Part shown: positions 52,779 through 62,223 of the stretch, one piece after another | Layout of the letters: each line of letters begins with the position of its first letter | Numbering within the stretch: the first letter of the stretch is position 1 | Assembly: GCF_030064125.1 (NCBI RefSeq) | Contig: NZ_CP125957.1 | Coordinates: forward strand, 2,418,001-2,482,000 | Source: Pseudomonas sp. G2-4 | Lineage (GTDB): Bacteria; Pseudomonadota; Gammaproteobacteria; Pseudomonadales; Pseudomonadaceae | Length of the DNA stretch: 64,000 nucleotides | Reading direction: 5' to 3' | Position numbers and translations under genes: made by a program | The notes under the pieces: generated by a model | The model's input: the letters and a program-made list of their open reading frames with translations, nothing else | Database searches by the model: none | Told to the model about the DNA's origin: nothing

Positions 52779-53825
52779 CTATTTTTGCTGACTGAACGAC
52801 TGCGCCAGAAACTCGGTAATCCGCGATGTGATTTGCTGCTGGATCACCCCGCGTGAACGACCGCTGTCGCCATCCTGGCAAATGATGCCATCGCCAGGTA
52901 CTTCTTCTTCGAGCAATGCCTGCGCGCCCGGTTTGCATACCGACAAGAAACTGAAGTGGCTTGCGTCGTTGATTTCGACGTATTGGCTTGACGCTTGAGG
53001 CAGGCGCTGAGCCAGGTTGGCGGACTCCAACTGAGCGGGCAGTTCCTGCGACGGTACGCCGGCAGCGATCACTAGCGCCGGCACTGGTAGCGCCGAAAGG
53101 CTTTCATCGGTCAGCCCGCGTGAAAGCCCCAGGTCCAACGTAACCACAGCGGTGATGCGTTTATCGCGCCAATCGGCCGTCAACTTGGCCTTCGATTCGG
53201 GGGGGCTTTCCGGGTTCATTTGCTGGTAGACGGTGCAGCTGGACAAGAGTGGATGGCTTTTGCAGTCAAGGGCAAAGCGGTCGGGGTCGAAACGAGCGCC
53301 GACGGCTTCCAGGGCCGTCCAGCCGCCGAGCGAATGGCCTACTACAGCAATTCGGCGATCCGCGACCATGCCGAATCGCTCGGGTTGCGTCACGATCGCG
53401 TCGATGGCTCGACTCAAATCGACAGGGCGCAGCCATAACTGCGCCGCTGCTTGAGGGCTACGGTCATGGGTCGTGGTGCCAGGGTGGTTGACCGCCGCAA
53501 CAATGTAGCCCATACGGGCCAGCTCACTGGCAAGCCAAGTCTGGTTGCCCCAGTTGCCCCTGAAGCCGTGGGAGAGCACCACTAAAGGATGTTGGCCGGC
53601 AGAGGGTGGCGCATCACGAACGGCAGAAGCCCCCACAAACACAACATCATCGGCAATCAATTGCGCCTTGGCGGTCGTTGCACTGGGGTACCAGACGACC
53701 ATCTCAAGGGCGCGGTCATGGTGGATGTCTGGCAGGGTGGAGGACCGGAAGCCGACCGGGTTAACGTCAGCCAATGCACTGGCAGATAGAGAGAACAGGA
53801 ACAGGACGCAAAAAGCTGCTTTCAA
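52779..53825 (-). CDS. Exported alpha/beta hydrolase, dienelactone-hydrolase-like
   Basis: 348 residues from a TTG at 53825, chosen because AAGGAAG lies about 9 bases upstream and the protein then opens with a clear signal peptide (MKAAFCVLFLFSLSASALA). A longer frame to 53921 has no plausible start. Catalytic features: LSHGFRGNWG (oxyanion loop), VGHSLGGWTALEA (nucleophile) and NDASHFSFL (His). It should act in the periplasm or outside as an esterase or platelet-activating-factor acetylhydrolase-like enzyme. It lies alone, 119 bases after the NmrA gene, on the other strand. Confidence 0.82.
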   Translation of the reverse strand: MKAAFCVLFLFSLSASALADVNPVGFRSSTLPDIHHDRALEMVVWYPSATTAKAQLIADDVVFVGASAVRDAPPSAGQHPLVVLSHGFRGNWGNQTWLASELARMGYIVAAVNHPGTTTHDRSPQAAAQLWLRPVDLSRAIDAIVTQPERFGMVADRRIAVVGHSLGGWTALEAVGARFDPDRFALDCKSHPLLSSCTVYQQMNPESPPESKAKLTADWRDKRITAVVTLDLGLSRGLTDESLSALPVPALVIAAGVPSQELPAQLESANLAQRLPQASSQYVEINDASHFSFLSVCKPGAQALLEEEVPGDGIICQDGDSGRSRGVIQQQITSRITEFLAQSFSQQK

Positions 53826-53947
53826 AGTTGTGATCTTCCTTGATTGAACAACTGCACCGAAACCCGCCGTTAGGCGAACCCCCACTCGTGTGGGGCGAAA
53901 TCCTGGGCGGTGTGTCGGCAAATAAGTAGCGCCGAAGATTACGCCAA

Positions 53948-54109
53948 TCAGCTCTCGGCAGAAACCATCGAGTCGTCACTGGACTCAGTCGCCAGTTTCA
54001 GTCGGTCAGCCTTACTGATGTACTTGGATTTGTTTTTGGGCGCCAATTTGGCACTGGCCTTTTTGGCGTTGGCTTTTAAGAGCTGGTTGATTTTTTTGCG
54101 GCGATTCAT
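53948..54109 (-). CDS. DUF2986-family small basic protein
   Basis: 53 residues, starting MNRRKKINQLLKANAKKASA and continuing KLAPKNKSKYISKADRLKL; the tail is acidic and Ser-rich. The run of Lys/Arg and the SKYISKADR motif match the DUF2986 family, found in gamma-proteobacteria with no assigned role. The gene is too short for a default length cutoff. It lies between the exported hydrolase and the subtilisin-like gene, all on the minus strand. A plus-strand frame over the same bases has no family signature. Confidence 0.8.
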   Translation of the reverse strand: MNRRKKINQLLKANAKKASAKLAPKNKSKYISKADRLKLATESSDDSMVSAES

Positions 54110-54166
54110 GCTGTTCTATCCGGCTGCAGTTTTCAGGATGATATCAGCTTAACTGGCGGGCCGGAT

Positions 54167-55933
54167 TCAACGCACGCGCTTGCGGCTCTGCTCCGCCAGA
54201 TCCAGCGCTTTTTGCATGTCTAGCCGCGCCGAACGGCCCACGTCCTTGTCGTTGAGCTGGTAGCTGCGCTCCGATGGCAGGATCGGCGCGGTGAGGTCTT
54301 CCCCGTCCATCTGTTCGAAGTCGTGATTGTCCCCGATGGTCATGGCGCTGCGGCGCAGCAGCATGCGTAGCTGCTCGGGCTGAAGTTGCGGATTGATGGA
54401 CAGCATCGCCGCCAGCAGGCCCGCGACCATGGGCGTGGCGTAGGATGTACCGCAATGCACGGCACCTTCCTGGCCAGCACCGATCGTCGAAGCGTGGGCG
54501 CAAGCGGCAGCGGTGATGTCGACGCGCATGTCGATGTTCGAGGAACTGCGTTTGACCGCAAAGGCCGGATCGTCGACGGCGACCCCGGCACGCTCGCTGC
54601 GCTGGTGCCCGCCGACCACCAGCAATTGCTCGGTGATGAAGGAGGAGGGCAGGCGGTACTCATCGGTGCCTGAGAATGAAGACCCATTGCCGGCGGAGTT
54701 CACCACCACCACGTCGGGATGCTCCTTGCGCAACCAGAGGAAGAACTCCTCCAGCAGTTCCTCGTACCCGCCCATGGCGATGCCCGAGCGCAGCAGGGAG
54801 TCGACTTCATCGCCCTTTATGTCTTTCGCGCCTACGCGGTGGATGCCCCAGCTCCAGTTGAGCACGCGTACGCCGTCCTCCACGAGGTTGACCGAAGCGG
54901 CGATGTTGGCGGTGATCCCGGCATCGGAGTTACGGTCGACGATGACCTCGAAGCCGCCGCTTGCCTTGTCCAGGCCACGGAGAAAACCGGTATTGCCGCC
55001 GTCGTTCCAGCGCGCGGCGAGGATGCCGGCGACGGTGGTGCCATGGTTGTCGGGCTTATCCGAATCGCGGGCATAGACGCAGGTGCGCGGCATCGAGCAG
55101 GCACCGAGGTAGTCGGCAAAATCTGCGGTGTCGAAATCCACGTCGCGCTCGATCAAGCCGATGCGCACGGGTTGCGGTCGGCTGGGTGCCTGCTGCCCAG
55201 GGATGCGCCGCTGGTAATAGTTCACCGCGTCAAGAAAACGGTTCGCGGCCCATTCGTCGGACTCCAGGGCCGGTTTCTTCGGCTCTTCAGGGCGAGCGGG
55301 GGCTTGCTCGCTTTCTTCTGCCGCAGACTCCTCGATCACCACGGCATCCACGCCAGTCTCGCTGCCCAGACGCAGCACCAGCGCATCGCGCTGCACCAAG
55401 TCCCTGGCCGGCAGGCGAAGTTGGTACAGGTTCAGGGGAGCGATGCTGCCGACCACCTTCGCACCGTACTTATCGGCAAGACGTTCAGCTTCCTGGGGGC
55501 CATCGCGATCTTCCTCGATCAGCACGCTGACCAGATCGACGTAAGTGGTCAGGCCGTCCATGTTCTTCGCCACTTCCTCCGGCCCCGCGGCCAGTACGTG
55601 GCTGTTGCGCAGGGTCAGCCAGGTTGCATTGCTGGCGCGCGGGCCGTCTTCGAGCCAGAGAGGGCCGCTCTGGTAAGAGGCGCTGTCCAGGCGCAGCCGC
55701 AACTTTGCCCCTTCGCGCTGGATCGCGTCGGCCGGGATCGCCTTTCCCCCCAGTTTCAATTGTGGCGTTCCATCACCCAGCCCGCGCACCGTCAGGCACC
55801 AATCCTGGCGCCGGCCATCCAGCAGATCGCCGCAGCGTGTCAGGCTTTCCAGCCGCAGCGGCTCGGGGGCAGCGGCCGCGGTGTTGGCAGCCAACGTGAA
55901 CAACATAGCAAGGGCAGCGGATCGTAAGGGCAT
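54167..55933 (-). CDS. Subtilisin-like (S8) protein with Glu in place of catalytic Asp
   Basis: 588 residues with a signal peptide (about 1-22). Residues ~23-225 are an N-terminal extension or propeptide, followed by an S8 domain at ~255-530. His297 (DNHGTTVAGILAA), Asn416 (VNSAGNGSS) and Ser497 (HCGTSYATPMVAG) are in place. The Asp-Ser/Thr-Gly motif of the catalytic Asp is replaced by LIERDVDFDT, with Glu262 at the Asp position. It could be a weak protease, use Asp264 instead, or be a pseudo-protease. Periplasmic or secreted. It is a single-gene unit. Confidence 0.88.
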   Translation of the reverse strand: MPLRSAALAMLFTLAANTAAAAPEPLRLESLTRCGDLLDGRRQDWCLTVRGLGDGTPQLKLGGKAIPADAIQREGAKLRLRLDSASYQSGPLWLEDGPRASNATWLTLRNSHVLAAGPEEVAKNMDGLTTYVDLVSVLIEEDRDGPQEAERLADKYGAKVVGSIAPLNLYQLRLPARDLVQRDALVLRLGSETGVDAVVIEESAAEESEQAPARPEEPKKPALESDEWAANRFLDAVNYYQRRIPGQQAPSRPQPVRIGLIERDVDFDTADFADYLGACSMPRTCVYARDSDKPDNHGTTVAGILAARWNDGGNTGFLRGLDKASGGFEVIVDRNSDAGITANIAASVNLVEDGVRVLNWSWGIHRVGAKDIKGDEVDSLLRSGIAMGGYEELLEEFFLWLRKEHPDVVVVNSAGNGSSFSGTDEYRLPSSFITEQLLVVGGHQRSERAGVAVDDPAFAVKRSSSNIDMRVDITAAACAHASTIGAGQEGAVHCGTSYATPMVAGLLAAMLSINPQLQPEQLRMLLRRSAMTIGDNHDFEQMDGEDLTAPILPSERSYQLNDKDVGRSARLDMQKALDLAEQSRKRVR

Positions 55934-56047
55934 GGGCCAGGTTTCTTTGTCGGAGTCGAAGGGTCTGTTGTTCCGACTGCCACATGGCTTGCTTCGTTCA
56001 GAGGGGGATCCCGCAGGTCTGCGTCGACGCTTTTGTTTGATCGTGCC

Positions 56048-56329
56048 CTACAGCCACGTATTCACCACTCGCCTATCCAATTCCTCCCAATCCGCCATCC
56101 CCAACACCCGGGTAGTGTTCAGCCCGCGCAGATAACCGCGCAATTGATTGGCGGTGTCCCGCATAAGCTCCGCGTCGGGGGCGTTTTCGGACAACAGGAT
56201 GGTTTCGTATTGGATCAAGTAATCGGCCACTCGCTCACGGAAATCGGGCAAGACCGCGTCGCGGATCAGGTCAAAAGTTCTCAATGAAGCAGCCTCAGCT
56301 ATCTTTTCCAGTTGTGATTGAGTGTGCAT
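56048..56329 (-). CDS. Hypothetical protein, 93 residues
   Basis: 93 residues, all alpha-helical in character (ASLRTFDLIRDAVLPDFRERV, ELMRDTANQLRGYLRGLNTT), with no signal peptide, membrane segment or recognised domain. The start is MHTQSQLEKI. It lies upstream of the S8 gene on the same strand, 114 bases away, and is convergent with nothing obvious. I do not recognise the family. Codon use looks like its neighbours. Confidence 0.6.
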   Translation of the reverse strand: MHTQSQLEKIAEAASLRTFDLIRDAVLPDFRERVADYLIQYETILLSENAPDAELMRDTANQLRGYLRGLNTTRVLGMADWEELDRRVVNTWL

Positions 56330-56706
56330 TCATCTGCACGGCGCGCAACTATTGCTAGAAGTAATAGTGACCATCAATAAACGCAAGTTCTTCTTTGTTG
56401 GCCATGACCGCAGAATCTCACCCATCGAACAGGCGGCTCAAGGTATTGCACTGACAAGGGCAACCGGTGACGCCGCTCTCTTTCAGGCTCCCGCAGACGC
56501 TTCTTACCGTGCTCCTTTGGTTGGCCGCAACCAACCAATTCCTTGCCCCGTACCCCATTCGGTTACGGGGCTTTTTTATGTCTGCGAATGGACATGGGCA
56601 CGGCACAGCTTCCCTCTGTCATGTGAACCTTGGGCCAATACTGCGTTCACTTGTTAAGTCGTCGCGTTGAGTGATCGCGCTGTCTCATTGCCGATAAGGA
56701 ATTCGC
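56330..56706. other. Intergenic region with an orphan terminator
   Basis: 377 bases with no confident gene. A frame from the GTG at 56367 reads MTINKRKFFFVGHDRRISPI and is open until 56657, but a strong terminator (56545-56577) sits inside it and no good ribosome-binding site precedes it. The layout would also fit a small RNA or a leader of the transporter gene beginning at 56707. Confidence 0.4.
56545..56577 (+). terminator. Rho-independent terminator without an obvious upstream gene
   Basis: GCCCCGTA and TACGGGGC form a perfect 8-bp stem (extended by CC/GG next to the loop), followed by TTTTTT at 56572-56577. This is the best intrinsic terminator I saw in the window, and it points plus-strand. 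No plus-strand gene ends just before it. Confidence 0.85.
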
Positions 56707-58450
56707 ATGCTTGAAACCTCGCCATCGATTCCCCTGAGCCTTCCTGTCGAGCGCGAGCTCAGTCTGCGTGCGGTCACGACGGGGATCGTGCTGGGTATCC
56801 TGCTGACACCGTCCAATGTCTACGCTGGGTTGAAGATCGGCTGGTCGTTCAACATGTCGATCATTGCCTTGCTGATCGGCTATGGCCTCTGGCAAGGCTT
56901 GGCCAGACGCTCAGCCGATCAATTGCCCTGGACCCTGCACGAAAGCAACATCAACCAGACCGTGGCTTCCGCCGCCGCGTCGATCATTTCCGGTGGGCTG
57001 GTCGCGCCTATCCCGGCTTACACCTTGCTAACCGGTCAACAGCTCGACGCCATCCCGATGATCGCCTGGGTCTTTTCGGTGAGCTTCCTCGGGATCTGGA
57101 TCGCCTGGTACCTGCGGCCCTCGCTGCTCAATGACAAGGCGCTGAAGTTTCCCGAGGGGATGGCGACCTTGGAAACCCTGCTGCACATCTACAACCACGG
57201 TCACGAAGCCGCGACGCGCTTGAAGGTGCTGCTCAGCGCCGCGTTGTTGTCCGCGCTGGTCAAGTGGGTCGATACCTTCATGTGGGCTTTCCCACGCTGG
57301 TCGCCGACCCCTCAGTTGGAGCGCCTGACGTTTACCGCTGACCCTTCGCTGCTGTTAGTGGGCTTCGGCGGGATCATCGGCATTCGCGTTGGCCTGACCC
57401 TGCTGCTCGGCGCCTTGTTGGCCTGGGGCGGGCTGGCGCCGTGGTTGCTGGAGCAAGGCCTGGTGCAGCTGCCGCCCGACAGCAGCGGCCCGCAGTTCGC
57501 TGCGTTGGTGGAATGGCTGCTGTGGCCGGGCGTAAGCCTGATGGTCTGTTCGACCCTGGCCTCCCTGGCGATTCGCTTGTGGGCCTTGCGCCAGTCCACC
57601 AAGGCGGACGGTGGGCGGATATGGGCGGTGCCCAAGGCTGGGCCGGCGGCCGGTTTCGCCTTGGCGATCGTGTTGGTGGTGAGCCTGCAAGCGCTGTTGT
57701 TCGGCATCAACCTGTGGATGGCCTTATTGACCATTCCCTTGGCGATCTGCCTGGCTGCCGTGGCCGCCCGAGTGGTCGGCGCCACGGGGCATTCCGCCCA
57801 TCGGCGCCATCGGACAGTTGTCCCAGTTGAGCTTCGGCATCGTCGCGCCGGGGCAGGTGCCGATCAACCTGATGAGCGCCAACACCGCCGGCGGTTCGGC
57901 CGGGCAGTGCACGGACTTGATGAACGACTTCAAAGTGGGCCGGGCGATAGGCGCCACGCCGCGCAAACAGTTGATCGCCCAGACGCTGGGGATTTTCGTC
58001 GGCAGCATCGTCGGCGTGTTCGCCTACCTGGCCCTGATCCCGGATCCGCAAGCCATGCTGCTCACCGAAGAGTGGCCGGCCCCGGCGGTCGCCACTTGGA
58101 AAGCCGTGGCGCAAACCCTGACCCAGGGGCTGGATTCGTTGTCAGCGAGCATTCGCTGGGCGATCTTCATCGGCGGCGTGGCCGGCTTGCTGCTGGGGAT
58201 GCTCGACAGCCTGTTACCCGAGCGTCGCGCCCGCTACCTGCCAAGTACCGCGGCCCTGGGGCTGGCCTTCGTCTTGCCAGCCTCGGTGTCGCTGATGATG
58301 GCGCTGGGCGCCGTGATCACTTGGGTCGTGAGCCGGGGTTGGCCAAGCCTCACAGAACGCTTCGCCATCACCGCAGCGGCGGGTTTGATTGCCGGCGAGA
58401 GCATTACCGGGGTGGGGGCGTCGTTGTGGCAGATGGTTGGGAATGGGTGA
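56707..58450 (+). pseudogene. OPT-family oligopeptide/metal transporter, frameshifted
   Basis: The frame from 56707 encodes an OPT transporter through AAVAARVVGATG, then turns to low-complexity Arg-rich sequence. The continuation (GIPPIGAIGQLSQLSFGIVAPG through WQMVGNG) is in the +1 frame to 58450. Removing one G from GGGG at 57786-57789 joins both into about 580 residues, the normal length of a short OPT protein with about 15 helices. As given the gene would be inactive, or the base may be a sequencing slip in a homopolymer. In the unbroken form it would import peptides or metal chelates across the inner membrane. Confidence 0.82.
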
Positions 58451-58637
58451 TGGCAGCTCGCTGCTCGCTCGAATCCAAGGCAACGCCCTACAACGATCGA
58501 ACACGAGTGGGTTTAGATGGCGCCCAAGCGAATAAAACAATTGAAAAAACCCTCTAGAAGCTTTAAACCGAAGGCTCACTGGCATATTGCAGACAATCAG
58601 TCAGTCAATATCGCCATTTCTGGCTCAGGGAGCGCTG

Positions 58638-61532
58638 ATGAGTTTTCGTCCATTGAGCGATCCCCCGCGACCATCGAACGATTACATGGCCGCACCTCTC
58701 CATAAAGAAAACTCGGATGCTTTCGGCATGGCGTACGTTGGCGACGAAGACACGATTGAGCAATTGCTGGAGTCGGCGCGCAACTGGGCCCACACCACCC
58801 AGTGGGCGGTTTATCGCGCCGGCGAACAAATGCATTTGGTCGGGCAAGGCGACCCTCGCGTGCAGTGGCCGCCAAGCGTGGCCAATGGCGAGTTTGAAAC
58901 CTTCTGCCGGACCTGGCAGTTGCACCGCTGGCCCACCGGTAAAGGCGAAAGTGTGCTGGGTTGGCTACTGGCACCCGTCAACGATGCCGCGGAACCAGCG
59001 CTCGCCGAGTTTGCCCAGCGCTTGGGCATCCAGGTACAAACCAATACCCTTGCCCGGGCCCAGATTACTCAGCGTGTGCTGTATGAGATTACCTACCTGG
59101 CCAGCTCGACCCGTGATCGGTCGGTGTTCCTGGTGGGGGTCCACCAGCTGCTCGCCAGTCTGATCGACGCCGAGAATTTCTACCTGGCGTTGTATGACCC
59201 GCGCAGCGGCAAGATTGACTATCCGTATTACGTCGACATCATCGACGTGGATGCGGTGGAGTCCCAACACTACGAATACCTTGACCCTTCGCACCTGTCG
59301 TTGACCGGCCAGGTGTTGACCAGTGGCCAGCCATTGCTGATCGACGCCGCCGGTATTTGCGCGGCCCAGGCCGAGGGTCGATTCTATTGCGTGGGTGATC
59401 GTCCGGAATTCTGGATGGGCGCACCGTTGAAAAATGCCTCGGATGAGGTGTTTGGCATGCTTGCCATGCAGGTCTACGACGTTGCGCGAACCTACAGCGC
59501 TGAAGACCGCGCGCTGTTTCTGGTGGTGGTCCGCCACGTGGCCATGGCGCTGGACCGGATTCTGAACCGAGAGGGCATGGAAGAGACGGTGAGGCGCCGC
59601 ACCCTTGAGCTTTCGGCGGTCAACGACGCATTGCGGCAGGAAGTGGCCGACCGGGAGCGCGCCGAGCATCTGCAGAGCGCGCTGTTCCAGATTGCTGAGC
59701 TGTCGAGCCAGCCCGGGGACATGGCTGAGTTGTTTCAAACCTTGCATGGCATCGTCGGTGACCTGCTGTCGGCACAGAACTTCTACATCGCGCTGTTCGA
59801 CGACACGATCAATGAAGTGACTTTTCCGTATTACATCGATGAGCGGCAAACGACCCGTCCGATGGCGCGCCGTGGGCGCCGGGGCTTGACGGAGTACGTT
59901 ATCCGTCAGCGTCGACCTTGCCTGATCGATCCCCTTGATGCAGATCGCTTGGCAGCGCAGGGTGAACTCGAAATGTCCTACGAGTCCGTCCGATTCCATT
60001 CCTGGCTGGGCATTCCGTTGTTCGATGGCGATGTGGTACGGGGTGTGTTGGCGGTGCAAAGCTATACCTCGCAGGTGCGCTATACCCTGCGCGATCAGGA
60101 ACTGCTGACGTTCGTGTCGCGGCACATCGATACCGCGTTGTCGCGCCGCACCGCGGCTGAAGCGATCCATGCCGCCAACCTCAAGCTCGAAGCCCGGGTG
60201 CAGGACCGCACCCGTGAACTCGATCATGCCAACGCCAAGTTGCAACACGAAAACGCCCACGATGCGCTGACCGGGCTGCCGAATCGTACCTACCTGCAAC
60301 AGCGCCTCAACCTGGCCTGGTCGCGGTTCGAGAGGGAAGGCGGGCAACTGACGGTGATGTTCATCGACCTCGACCGCTTCAAAATGGTCAATGACAGCTT
60401 CGGCCACCATTTTGGCGACCTGCTGTTGATGCAGGCGGCCCACCGTCTGCGCAGTTGCTTGCGCGACTCCGACATGCTGGCCCGCCTGGGGGGCGATGAG
60501 TTTTCGGTGCTGGCTCCCGAGGCGCCGCTGGAGGTGGTGGTCGAGATCGCCGAGCGGATCCTGGCGGTGTTCGACCTGCCGTTTTTCATCAACGGCCATG
60601 AGGTATTTTCGTCCTGCAGTATCGGCATTGTCAGCGCCGACAGTCAGTTCCATCACGAGCCGGCCGACTTGCTGCGCGATGCGGATGCGGCGATGTACCG
60701 GGTCAAAAGTGCCGGGCGCGACAGCTATGCGGTGTTCAACCAGGAAGTGCGCCGCGAAGTCTCGGACCAGGTCGAGCGTGAAGGGGCCTTGCGCAATGCG
60801 CTCAAGCGTACCGATGAACTGCTGCCTTACTTCCAGCCGATCGTCAGCGTCGAAACCGGCGAACTGTTAGCCCTTGAAGCGCTGATCCGCTGGCACCAGC
60901 CGGGCGGGCGGATCATCGCGCCGGGCCAGTTCTTGCCGGATGTCGAGGGCTTGCGCCTGATTGGTCGGCTGGACTTGTACATGCTCACCAGCATCGCGGT
61001 CATCCTCGCACAACCCCAGCACGGCAATTGGCCGCCCGTGCACGTCAATTGTTCCAGCTACAGCATGACGCGCCCGGACTTCGCCGACGACGTGCTTGCC
61101 TTGTTGGCCCGGTACCGGGTTGCGCCGTCGCGGATCTGCCTGGAGCTGACCGAAGGTGCGCTGGTGGCGGAGCCGGCCATTGCCCGGGCGACCATGCAGC
61201 AATTGGCCGATAACGGCATGTCGGTGGTGCTTGATGACTTCGGCGCGGGATTTTCATCCCTGAGTTATGTGCATCAATACCGTTTCAGCGGCTTGAAGAT
61301 CGACAAGTCGTTTATCTTCGAACTGACCACCAGTTCCCGCAGCCGCGCGATCGTCCGGGCGATTGTGCGTATGGCCGAATCACTCGACCTCAGCGTGGTG
61401 GCCGAAGGTGTCGAGGACGAGGAAACGCTGCTCCTGCTGCGGGAGATGGGGGCCGGGCAGGCCCAGGGTTATCATTTTGCCAAGCCGATGGGGCTGGAGG
61501 CATTGCTGGCGACTTCGCTGCTCGATCGCTAG
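58638..61532 (+). CDS. GAF-GAF-GGDEF-EAL cyclic-di-GMP protein
   Basis: 964 residues from the ATG at 58638 (AGGGAG upstream). Two GAF-like sensor domains lie at about 140-330 and 350-520, with a short coiled coil between them and another before the GGDEF domain. GGDEF is intact (ARLGGDEFSVL, with the inhibitory RxxD site as RDSD five residues before). EAL is intact (LALEALIRW, LELTEGAL, LDDFGAGFSSLSYV, VVAEGVED). So it may both make and break c-di-GMP, controlled by ligands on the GAF domains. No membrane helices; cytosolic. It is not obviously linked to either neighbour. Confidence 0.93.
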   Translation: MSFRPLSDPPRPSNDYMAAPLHKENSDAFGMAYVGDEDTIEQLLESARNWAHTTQWAVYRAGEQMHLVGQGDPRVQWPPSVANGEFETFCRTWQLHRWPTGKGESVLGWLLAPVNDAAEPALAEFAQRLGIQVQTNTLARAQITQRVLYEITYLASSTRDRSVFLVGVHQLLASLIDAENFYLALYDPRSGKIDYPYYVDIIDVDAVESQHYEYLDPSHLSLTGQVLTSGQPLLIDAAGICAAQAEGRFYCVGDRPEFWMGAPLKNASDEVFGMLAMQVYDVARTYSAEDRALFLVVVRHVAMALDRILNREGMEETVRRRTLELSAVNDALRQEVADRERAEHLQSALFQIAELSSQPGDMAELFQTLHGIVGDLLSAQNFYIALFDDTINEVTFPYYIDERQTTRPMARRGRRGLTEYVIRQRRPCLIDPLDADRLAAQGELEMSYESVRFHSWLGIPLFDGDVVRGVLAVQSYTSQVRYTLRDQELLTFVSRHIDTALSRRTAAEAIHAANLKLEARVQDRTRELDHANAKLQHENAHDALTGLPNRTYLQQRLNLAWSRFEREGGQLTVMFIDLDRFKMVNDSFGHHFGDLLLMQAAHRLRSCLRDSDMLARLGGDEFSVLAPEAPLEVVVEIAERILAVFDLPFFINGHEVFSSCSIGIVSADSQFHHEPADLLRDADAAMYRVKSAGRDSYAVFNQEVRREVSDQVEREGALRNALKRTDELLPYFQPIVSVETGELLALEALIRWHQPGGRIIAPGQFLPDVEGLRLIGRLDLYMLTSIAVILAQPQHGNWPPVHVNCSSYSMTRPDFADDVLALLARYRVAPSRICLELTEGALVAEPAIARATMQQLADNGMSVVLDDFGAGFSSLSYVHQYRFSGLKIDKSFIFELTTSSRSRAIVRAIVRMAESLDLSVVAEGVEDEETLLLLREMGAGQAQGYHFAKPMGLEALLATSLLDR

Positions 61533-61566
61533 ACGAACGTCTGTCACGCCGAAGAAGCCTGGGCGA

Positions 61567-62193
61567 TCATTTCTGGCTCAGAGCGGCGATGGAAAGTCCT
61601 GACACGATGAAGGTCAACCCCGCGCCGAGGTTGAGTCCGCTGGCGAGACGAGGGCGTTGATAAATGTATTGCGACAGGCGGGTGGCGAAGATGCCCATCA
61701 ACGAAAATCCCACGGCCGTCAGCAGAGCGAACCAGAACCCGTAGACCAGCATCTGCACAGTGACCGAGCCGAGTGCAGGATTGATGAATTGAGGGATGAA
61801 CGCCAGCACGAACAACCCTGGCTTGGGATTGAGCGCCGCGGAAAGGAAACCTGTGAGCAATATGTTTCGCAGGGGCTGCCGCGCGGCGGGTGCGAAGCTC
61901 ACCAGGCTCCTGGAACGCAGCACCTTGATCCCGAGCCAGAGCAGGTAGGCGGCCCCCACCAACTTGACCACCCAGAAGGCGACGGTCGAGGTCTGGATCA
62001 ACAGCGTGAGCCCCAGCGACGCGGTGGTGACGTGAAACAGGATACCCAGGCCAGACGACAGGCCCGACACGAGGGCAGCCAGGCGACCCTGGCTGAGCCC
62101 GCGTCCTATCGCCAGCAAATTGTCAGGGCCTGGAGAGAGGACCAGCAGCACGCAAGCTGTGGTGTAGGTGAACCAGATATCCATTGGAAACAC
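61567..62193 (-). CDS. LysE/RhtB-family exporter
   Basis: 208 residues with about six membrane helices. The family pattern is visible at the start (LLVLSPGPDNLLAIGRGLSQG), in YLLWLGIKVLRSRS and in FLSAALNPKPGLFVLAFIPQF. The GTG at 62193 has GGGAG 7 bases upstream and is preferred to the ATG at 62184. LysE/RhtB proteins export amino acids, homoserine lactones or related small metabolites. It lies 30 bases downstream of the LuxR-type gene on the same strand and is probably co-transcribed; export of a signal or of a tryptophan-type metabolite is possible. Confidence 0.88.
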   Translation of the reverse strand: MFPMDIWFTYTTACVLLVLSPGPDNLLAIGRGLSQGRLAALVSGLSSGLGILFHVTTASLGLTLLIQTSTVAFWVVKLVGAAYLLWLGIKVLRSRSLVSFAPAARQPLRNILLTGFLSAALNPKPGLFVLAFIPQFINPALGSVTVQMLVYGFWFALLTAVGFSLMGIFATRLSQYIYQRPRLASGLNLGAGLTFIVSGLSIAALSQK

Positions 62194-62223
62194 GGTGACG
62201 CTCCCTGTGAGGTAGGTGTGGGG

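Noticed and set aside
53910-54152. Plus-strand open frame of 80 codons
   Set aside because: It overlaps the minus-strand DUF2986 gene, which has a family signature; the plus-strand product has none.
56322-56657. Plus-strand open frame of 111 codons
   Set aside because: A strong intrinsic terminator lies within it and there is no clear ribosome-binding site; kept only as a possible small RNA or leader region.
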